Source: Planctomycetota bacterium
Lineage (GTDB): Bacteria; Planctomycetota; UBA11346
Direction: 5' to 3'
Length of the DNA: 10,766 bases
Assembly (NCBI GenBank): GCA_013816645.1
Contig: JACDEC010000057.1
Coordinates: 1-10,766, forward strand
The notes beneath the pieces are model-generated. The model made no database searches. It saw nothing but the letters and a program-made list of their open reading frames with translations, and had not been told where the DNA came from. Each line of letters starts with the position of its first letter. Position 1 is the first letter of the stretch. Positions 7,501 to 10,766 of this stretch are shown piece by piece. A program made the translations under genes and the position numbers.

Positions 7501-10500
7501 GGAGTTGTTCCTGGTGAACGCCGCCGGCACCGATCTCGCCCTGGTCAAGGATATCGAACCGGGCAGCGGGTCATCGAATCCCAACGGCTTCAGCGAGTCG
7601 CTCAACGGGGTGGTGTTCGCGGCGACCACGACGAGCGAAGGTGCTGAACTCTGGGTGAGTGATGGCAGCGATCCGGGAACCACCCTGCTGGCCAACATCG
7701 TCACAGGGCCGGGATCGAGCTACCCATACTCCTTCACCGCCATGGGTGGGCTGGTGTTCTTCGTCGCCGATGACGGCATCAGCGGCACCGAACTGTGGGT
7801 GACCGATGGCACGCCTGCTGGCACCATGTCCCTCGCTAACATCAACCCGTCCGGCGGCTCCAATCCGAATGCGCTGACCGTCGCCAACGGTCTCCTGTTC
7901 TTCTCCGCGTACTCCGGCACCGGCGAGTCGCTCTGGACCAGCGACGGAACGCCTGCCGGCACCGTCGAGGTCATGGCGATCAACGTCTTCGGGCCTGCGT
8001 TCATCAACCAGATCGTGGCGACCAACGGCGGCGTGGTCTTCCCCGCGTACGACGGCACCGATACCGAACTCTGGTTCAGCGATGGTTCGGTCGGCAACGC
8101 GGGGATCCTGCGCGATATCGAGCTCAGCGGATCCTCCAATCCCTACAACCTGGTGGCGGGCGGGGATGGCACGGTCTTCTTCATCGCCACCACCGCGGCG
8201 GAAGGTGCCGAGCTGTGGAAGACCGACGGCACGCTTGGTGGTACCGTGCTGGTCAGCGACCTCACGCTCGGCGCAGGCTCGACGAATCTGGAGATCCTCG
8301 CCGGTAACGGCAAGGGCGCCGTGCTGTTGTCGATCGATGATGCCGCTGGAGCGGGCAAGGAGCCGTGGTTCAGCGACGGCACCGTTCCCGGCACGTACCT
8401 GCTCGCCGATATCGCTCCGAGCGACCAGTCCTCCTTCCCCTTCGGTGGCGCTCTCGCCGACGGCTACTTGTTCTTCATCGCCCACAATCAGGCCGCTGGT
8501 TACGAGATGTGGCGGACCGACGGAACGGTGGCAGGGACGGTCCAGGTCATCGACTTCAACCTGACCTTCGGCCAGTCGACCAACATCAATGACGCGGTGG
8601 TGCACGATGGCACGCTGTACTTCGACCCCGAAACCACGTCCCTCGGCAGGGAGCTCTGGAAGATCGCCCCGGGACGGGTGACCATCACCGCTGCCGCCGA
8701 CGTGCAGGTCACGGTCGACAGCAATCTCGGCGAATCCGGACTGCAGAACAGCCTGACCATCCTCAGCGCGGACTGGGCAACCGAACGCACCCTCAACGTC
8801 TTCGCGGTCAACGATACCCTGTACGAAGCCAACCCGCACCCCGGCAACATCACCCATGCCGCCACCAGCGCCGGCCTGCACGCCGATGCCGCCTACGCGG
8901 GCGCGCCGGTCGCCACGGTCATCGCCAGCGTCACCGACAATGATCCCGCGCCGACCGTCCGCTTCATCACCTCGGGGCAGAACGTCTCCGAAGTCGCATC
9001 CACGGTCACGCTCACCGTCGTGCAGTCGGCGGTGTCGGCGCGCACCACGACCATTCCCTATACCGTCTCGGGCAGCGCCAGCGGCGGCCTGGTCGATTAC
9101 GGCATCAGTGCGCTGACCCCGTCTCCGTTGACCATCGCTCCGGGTGCGACCTCGGCCACGGTCACCCTGACCATCGTCGACGACGCGTTGGATGAAACCG
9201 ACGAGACCATCACCGTGTCGCTGGGCGCCCCCACCAACGCCGCGCTCGCCTCCTTCACTGCGCACACCGTGACCATCCTCGATGGCGATGCGACGCCGAC
9301 CGTCGCCTTCACCGCGGGCGCCTCCACTCCGGGCGAAGCTTCGGTGAGCTCAGCGATCACCGCGCAGCTCTCGGCGATATCCGGCCAGAATGTCACGGTG
9401 TTCTTCAGCGCGAGCGGCTCGGCGACGACCGGAACCGATTACACCCTCACCGCCAGCCCGATCACCATCCCGGCGGGATCGATCAGCGCGGCCGTCACCA
9501 TCGGCATCACCGACGATCCCCTCGACGAGGACGACGAGACGGTGGTGGTCGCCATCACCAGCGCGACCAACGCCACCGTTTCGGGCACCTCCTCGCATAC
9601 CGCCACCATCCTCGACAACGATACGCCGCCGACGGTCACCTTCACCGCGCTCAACCAATCTGGCGCCGAGAACATCGGTTCGCTGACGATCACCGCTCAG
9701 CTCTCGGCGTTGTCAGGCCGGGCGGTGACGGTGCCGTTCACCCTGTCCGGCAGTGCCACCGCTGGCGGCACCGACTACTCGATCCCGGCCTCCCCGATCA
9801 CCATCCCGGCGGGCTCACTCTCGACGCCGATCAGCATCTCGGTGAGCCCCGACGCCCTCGACGAGAACAACGAGACGATCGTGGTGACCATGACCAGCCC
9901 GCCCGGCAACGCGACCTTGGGCGCCATCCCGGTGCACACCGCAACCATCACCGACGACGACAATCCGCCGACCGTGACCTTCACGTCCGCGAGCCAGACC
10001 AGCGTCGCCGAGAGCGGGACCTTGACCGTGACCGCGCAGCTCTCGGCTCCATCCGGGTTGGATGTCACCCTGCCATTCACGCTGACCGGCAGCGCTGGCG
10101 GATCCGATTACACCATCACCGCCAGTCCGATCACTTTCACCGCGCCCGCCACCACCAAGACCATCACCATCACCATCCTCGCCGACAGCATCGACGAGGA
10201 CAACGAGACCGTGGTGGTGACCATGGGCACGCCGATCACCAATGCCGGAGTGGGCGCGGTCACAGTCCACACCGCGACCATCACCGACAGCAACGCGACG
10301 CCGACGGTCGAATTCTCCACCGCCACCCAGGGCGTGGTCGAGCCGGCGACCGGCAACACCGTGGTCACCGCGACCATCTTGTTGTCCGCCCCGTCCGGCC
10401 GCGTGGTGACGGTTCCCTATACCATCGCCGGCAGCGCGACAGCCGCTGATTACACGATCAGCGCCGGCGCCAGCCCGCTGACCATCGCCGCGGGAGCGAC

Positions 10501-10766
10501 CAGTGCGACGGTCAGCGTGAGCGTGGCCAGCGATGCCTTCGATGAAGACCCCGAGACCGTGATCCTGGCGATCGCCGGGCCGACCAACGCCGGCACCGGC
10601 GCTGTCGGACTGCAGGCCCTGACCATCACGATCACCGACGATGCCGCCGACCTGCCGCCGACCGTCGCCTGGTCGGTCGGCAGTCAGCCGGTGAGCGAGA
10701 ACGTCGGAAGCGCAACCGTCACGCTCCAGCTCTCGGCACCATCCGGCCGAGCGGTCAGCGTACCGT
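1472..10766 (+). CDS. Giant secreted multidomain surface protein, 3' end beyond the right edge
   Basis: One open frame runs from ATG 1472 to the window end: 3,098 complete codons with no stop. The start is fixed within narrow limits, because an in-frame TGA lies at 1451-1453. Only GTG at 1469 competes, and the signal peptide follows directly after ATG 1472. There is no strong Shine-Dalgarno, only a weak CCGGA at 1456-1460. Domain order: signal peptide (1-26), NDNFANA/PPC-like (28-168), Calx-beta (170-282), beta-helix 1 (285-660), beta-helix 2 (672-1033), Calx-beta (1036-1147), three Ig-like modules (1148-1499), a fourth module split around an 18-blade ELWxxDGT propeller array (1531-2401), then a Calx-beta array from 2494 onward. 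No catalytic motif was recognised. Such architectures are typical of exported adhesion or structural proteins. No anchor or sorting signal is visible because the C-terminus is missing. The combined role is inferred. Confidence 0.93.
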   Translation, partial: MCIGPTQARIVILLLACCLVAPCGWAASNDNFANATPVPTILPQTFLASDNTGFTREPGEPTFASGAHTAWWKWTPTSSARVAVSTKGSGYDTVLAVYTGYSVASLTQVSLNDEYSDGVQLGDPVPGGTTSFLSFDAVAGTTYFFVVDAYYPDGGTLNQGATKVSLQVVPTVSVTVAGTAAEPATASTVTFSLSSTLVDQIRLNTAIGGSAIGGSDYATLATNLIINASATSASYTIAPIDDVLAEGPESVTVALKPSTTTMQSYRLGATLVQATAQINDNEGSIIYVDAGALAGSNNGTSWANAYTSLQSALTAAVANTQIWVKAGTYKPTTGVDRTLTFTLKNGVAVLGGFAGGETRSDQRDWVKSQTVLSGDINVGGTATDNSYRVVVGVTGATLDGFTVRDGYGDNGAAANTRNGGGLQLLNAAAPLVRHCVFTANFANFGGAVSTYNELNIALAVAPVFERCVFAGNSAASQGGAVYHSLTTPVTASATFDSCVFAGNTCSTGSGGAIYFGTATAAIRGCTFVGNSATTGGAIAYDNSNATFSMTLVNCVLSGNSATTGPQYNATGTVSPSANNCSVAGSWTHGGTGNVDVAPSFASSGDGDGADNLWMSADDGLVPLAGSQLINRGTATNAPIIDLLGRARPQNTNHDLGAYERVALSSSIAASTVIYVDDGAVGANTGGTWTDAYRDLQAALAASLSGDQIWVASGLYKTTSGTDRTISFTLKPGVAVYGGFAGSETALSQRNWLVNETELNGNINAVGSTTDNSYHVVRVDSAGSTPTLDGVTIRGGTCDGAYPNNVGGGVFVNSSTAGLILRNSQVRANQGAFGTGIFALSTLTASASVIEGNIGTSNGGGFYTEGGSHSFINCLFAGNSSSSSGGGAAIFSGTTTFTNCTIRGNNASTGGAIAIVTASGNSIVRNSIVHGNTATTTPGISAGSGSVTVNYSHVQGGYVGTSNFDSTIAVNDPKFVNTADLDGPDNRYLSFDDGLRLRADSPCANTAESATSPSTDATNMNRPLGGSYDRGAYEGKVGVASFTLATSSGPEETASQFIAVNLSNASDQTVKVAYTVTGGTASGGLDYTLASGQLSFGAGTVSQSLLLSLINDSIDDDNETVVITLTAADNCILGTTTSHTFTITDPADIRGVTIAPATAAATPLITTESGGTASFTVQLNTQPLANVTFGLVSSNTGEGTVSPASLTFTPANWYVVQTVTVTGVDLEDVDDTDISYQIVPGAASGGDYTGIIPAPVFMENKDNDVAGFQVTPVSGLSVAENGGTATFRVLLTSRPTSGVTISLTSGTGGTVAPTSLSFTNGVGSNWNVPQIVTVTGVNDDIDDGNVNFTITTSNSVSTDVNYDAKPVPDVVVVNVDDDAAGVLVTAGALALSEGGGSGSYTLRLTSQPAATVTISVRTDDGQCQVDTNAGVADFQTTLSFSSSDWSSPKTVTVLARADDAVEGPHTGRITHILDGVDALYPINMPSSAVIVTISDNNSAGVIIQQSGGSTAVSEVTPAVSDTYTVKLASRPRVIPELVEDLVSGIVGTSPVSSSPSGFVELAGMVYFSASTVANGTELWRSNGVVTELVKDIAPGSASSIPTRLTVVGSSLFFVANDGVFGSELWISDGTEPGTMLVRDLRPGTSSASPVNLTAFGARVAFHANDGSTGSELWISDGTYAGTNQVRDIRVGSGSGVTTISGMVAMGGRLYFAGTDGTTGFELYASDGTSFGTTLVADIYAGSTGSTPRQMVSTGSQVIFAATTALAGQEIWASDGISAGTIQLANIMAGSTSSAPGNLTFSNGLVYFSATSSTEGTELWVTNGTPAGTISMGDLYPGLTGSSPGSFAAVPAGMVFAADDASAGRELWLSNGTIGGTSRLLDIEPGIGGSNPANIIFAFDGRVYFSAYTTAAGYEPYRSDGSVLGTTMLADLQPGPASSSSANFRSISGGMVFLSAFGPQGFEPYRGETGSLALVADIEPSAPAIAASGAPQSAASAGGSLWLSASASGTGQELFLVNAAGTDLALVKDIEPGSGSSNPNGFSESLNGVVFAATTTSEGAELWVSDGSDPGTTLLANIVTGPGSSYPYSFTAMGGLVFFVADDGISGTELWVTDGTPAGTMSLANINPSGGSNPNALTVANGLLFFSAYSGTGESLWTSDGTPAGTVEVMAINVFGPAFINQIVATNGGVVFPAYDGTDTELWFSDGSVGNAGILRDIELSGSSNPYNLVAGGDGTVFFIATTAAEGAELWKTDGTLGGTVLVSDLTLGAGSTNLEILAGNGKGAVLLSIDDAAGAGKEPWFSDGTVPGTYLLADIAPSDQSSFPFGGALADGYLFFIAHNQAAGYEMWRTDGTVAGTVQVIDFNLTFGQSTNINDAVVHDGTLYFDPETTSLGRELWKIAPGRVTITAAADVQVTVDSNLGESGLQNSLTILSADWATERTLNVFAVNDTLYEANPHPGNITHAATSAGLHADAAYAGAPVATVIASVTDNDPAPTVRFITSGQNVSEVASTVTLTVVQSAVSARTTTIPYTVSGSASGGLVDYGISALTPSPLTIAPGATSATVTLTIVDDALDETDETITVSLGAPTNAALASFTAHTVTILDGDATPTVAFTAGASTPGEASVSSAITAQLSAISGQNVTVFFSASGSATTGTDYTLTASPITIPAGSISAAVTIGITDDPLDEDDETVVVAITSATNATVSGTSSHTATILDNDTPPTVTFTALNQSGAENIGSLTITAQLSALSGRAVTVPFTLSGSATAGGTDYSIPASPITIPAGSLSTPISISVSPDALDENNETIVVTMTSPPGNATLGAIPVHTATITDDDNPPTVTFTSASQTSVAESGTLTVTAQLSAPSGLDVTLPFTLTGSAGGSDYTITASPITFTAPATTKTITITILADSIDEDNETVVVTMGTPITNAGVGAVTVHTATITDSNATPTVEFSTATQGVVEPATGNTVVTATILLSAPSGRVVTVPYTIAGSATAADYTISAGASPLTIAAGATSATVSVSVASDAFDEDPETVILAIAGPTNAGTGAVGLQALTITITDDAADLPPTVAWSVGSQPVSENVGSATVTLQLSAPSGRAVSVP
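1553..1975 (+). other. NDNFANA / PPC-like beta-sandwich domain
   Basis: Residues 28-168 open with SNDNFANATP, followed by TREPGEP, the aromatic WWKWTP block, GYDTVLAVYTG, and AGTTYFFVVDAY. This is the recognisable order of the N-terminal module common in large exported proteins of PVC bacteria and related to the pre-peptidase C-terminal fold. It is non-catalytic and probably assists folding, export or surface interaction. Immediate placement after the signal peptide is its usual position. Confidence 0.75.
1979..2317 (+). other. Calx-beta domain 1
   Basis: Residues 170-282 begin PTVSVTVAG, carry the GGSDY block and DDVLAEGPESVTV, and end TAQINDNE. This is the order seen in Calx-beta domains, which bind Ca2+ through acidic loops in the eukaryotic family. 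The acidic loop is weaker here (LAEGPES) than in the C-terminal copies (LDEDDET type), so calcium binding by this copy is less certain. It links the PPC-like domain to the first beta-helix. Confidence 0.75.
2324..3451 (+). repeat. Right-handed beta-helix module 1 with Pmp-like rungs
   Basis: Residues 285-660 start with IIYVDAGA, then TSWANAYTSLQSAL, QIWVKAGTYKP, GVAVLGGFAG and TLDGFTVRDG, and enter rungs with FxxN and GGA[IV] motifs: CVFTAN, CVFAGN twice, CTFVGN, then CVLSGN. It closes with PLAGSQLINRG and DLGAYE, the usual C-cap of such modules. FxxN plus GGAI is the tetrapeptide pair of chlamydial polymorphic membrane proteins, and is also common in other PVC surface proteins. Polysaccharide-lyase-type catalytic residues are not evident, so an adhesive or structural role is favoured. 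Confidence 0.8.
3485..4570 (+). repeat. Right-handed beta-helix module 2, paralogue of module 1
   Basis: Residues 672-1033 repeat module 1 block by block: VIYVDDGA, GTWTDAYRDLQAAL, QIWVASGLYK, RTISFTLKPGVAVYGGFAG, TDNSYHVV, TLDGVTIRGG, and the end block DRGAYE. The N-terminal 120 residues align nearly without gaps. The rung part has diverged more and keeps fewer canonical motifs (CLFAGN, CTIRGN, IVHGN). The pair is most simply explained by tandem duplication of about 1.1 kb within the gene, followed by faster drift in the rungs. Confidence 0.8.
4577..4912 (+). other. Calx-beta domain 2
   Basis: Residues 1036-1147 run from VGVASFTLA through GGLDYTLASGQLSF to the acidic loop DSIDDDNETVVITL and end FTITDPAD. 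This has the full Calx-beta signature, including a strongly acidic putative Ca2+ loop. It separates the beta-helix pair from the Ig-like modules and resembles the C-terminal Calx-beta array more than Calx-beta 1 does. Confidence 0.8.
4913..5968 (+). repeat. Three tandem Ig-like/Calx-like modules (A, B, C)
   Basis: Module A is residues 1148-1266, B 1267-1380 and C 1381-1499, of 119, 114 and 119 residues. Each follows one plan: an N-terminal strand with E-x-GG (ESGGTASF, ENGGTATF, EGGGSGSY), the turn [LT]-[NT]-[ST]-[QR]-P followed two to three residues later by a VT[IF] strand, then a x-L-[TS]-F strand, a Trp in the NW or DW position, a VTV strand, an acidic loop, and an ending D-[ND]-[DN]-x-AG. 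This plan is common in giant bacterial surface proteins. The turn after [QR]P is the place where module D is interrupted. Confidence 0.75.
5969..6061 (+). other. Module D, N-terminal part (interrupted)
   Basis: Residues 1500-1530 begin GVIIQQSGGSTAVSE-like strands, continue DTYTVKLASRP, and stop at the conserved Pro of the turn. Modules A-C go on directly from this turn to their VT[IF] strand. Here the protein instead enters the ELWxxDGT propeller array, and the missing part of the module appears at 8675. Confidence 0.75.
6062..8674 (+). repeat. 18-blade ELWxxDGT beta-propeller array inserted in module D
   Basis: Residues 1531-2401 (871 residues) hold 18 copies of an approximately 48-residue repeat with the signature ELWxxDGT, then GT, a LVxDI-like strand, PG-S-S-P, and a VYFSA/FFVA strand. 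The first ELW is at 6197 and the last at 8651. Most copies are good (ELWISDGT, ELWVTDGT, ELWKTDGT); copies 8, 9, 10 and 16 are variants (EPYRSDGS, EPYRGETG, ELFLVNAA, EPWFSDGT). The array begins with the post-DGT strand (ELVEDLVSG) and ends with the strand ELWKI. First and last partial blades therefore complement each other, as in the 'velcro' closure of propellers. A protein- or glycan-binding scaffold is plausible but unproven. Confidence 0.85.
8675..8950 (+). other. Module D, C-terminal part (resumes after the propeller)
   Basis: Residues 2402-2493 open with RVTITAAADVQVTVDSN, followed by a SLTILSADW strand and Trp, TLNVFAVND, NITHAATSAG and the end motif VIASVTDNDPA. These are the second-half elements of modules A-C, and no first half precedes them. 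Joined to residues 1500-1530, they make a module of 123 residues, close to the 114-119 of its neighbours. Confidence 0.75.
8951..10766 (+). repeat. Tandem Calx-beta array, at least six copies, last one cut by the edge
   Basis: Copies start at 8951, 9296, 9629, 9968, 10301 and 10658; the five complete ones are 115, 111, 113, 111 and 119 residues. Each begins PTV, has QLSAxSG-like and SGSAxxGTDY-like blocks, an acidic loop (DDALDETDET, DDPLDEDDET, DALDENNET, SIDEDNET, DAFDEDPET), and ends TILD/TITD plus an acidic linker. The loops fit Ca2+ binding known for Calx-beta domains; binding here is inferred. The 11-base word CAGCTCTCGGC is conserved at the same point in four copies, indicating fairly recent duplication or homogenisation. 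Further copies probably follow outside the window. Confidence 0.88.

Noticed and set aside
5969..8950. Assembly chimera as the cause of the interrupted module
   Set aside because: Both joins keep the reading frame, codon use is alike on both sides, and the array ends complement each other, so a natural insertion is more likely, though it cannot be excluded from one sequence.
7571..9265. 564-codon open frame on the minus strand
   Set aside because: Antisense shadow of the propeller and following modules. It shows pseudo-repeats only because the sense strand is repetitive.
8951..10766. Regular repeats of about 340 bases as a CRISPR or satellite array
   Set aside because: The periodicity is of protein domains; nucleotide identity is partial and the frame is coding throughout.

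Overview
The window holds two divergently transcribed genes, each cut by a window edge, separated by about 230 bases of intergenic DNA. The DNA is visibly GC-rich, with strong G/C preference at third codon positions. The gene content is a planctomycete-style Hanks-type kinase beside a giant modular surface protein with a 'NDNFANA' N-terminal module, Pmp-like beta-helix rungs, ELWxxDGT repeats and Calx-beta repeats. This suggests a bacterium of the PVC group (Planctomycetota, Verrucomicrobiota, Lentisphaerota and relatives) or a similarly complex Gram-negative lineage. The placement is inferred from domain style only and is not certain.

Layout. Bases 1-1241 (minus strand) encode the first 413 residues of a Ser/Thr protein kinase whose C-terminus lies beyond the left edge. 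Bases 1242-1471 are the shared upstream region. It carries a perfect 7-bp inverted repeat (1421-1438) just before the second gene and a short direct repeat (1323-1338). From 1472 to the right edge, a single uninterrupted plus-strand frame of more than 3,090 codons encodes one secreted giant protein that is still open at 10766.

The giant protein reads, in order: signal peptide; NDNFANA/PPC-like domain; Calx-beta 1; two homologous right-handed beta-helix modules; Calx-beta 2; three related Ig-like/Calx-like modules (A, B, C); the first part of a fourth such module (D); an 871-residue array of 18 ELWxxDGT-type beta-propeller blades; the remaining part of module D; then at least six tandem Calx-beta domains, the last cut by the edge. 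The main observation is that the propeller array sits inside module D. Removing it restores a module of normal length (about 123 residues, against 114-119 for its neighbours).

How the genes may work together: the kinase is cytoplasmic in the visible part and has all catalytic residues. The giant protein is exported and built from adhesive, structural and calcium-binding-type modules. Their divergent arrangement around a shared upstream region allows joint control, but the sequence does not prove a functional link. No RNA gene, mobile element, CRISPR array or complete metabolic gene was found.
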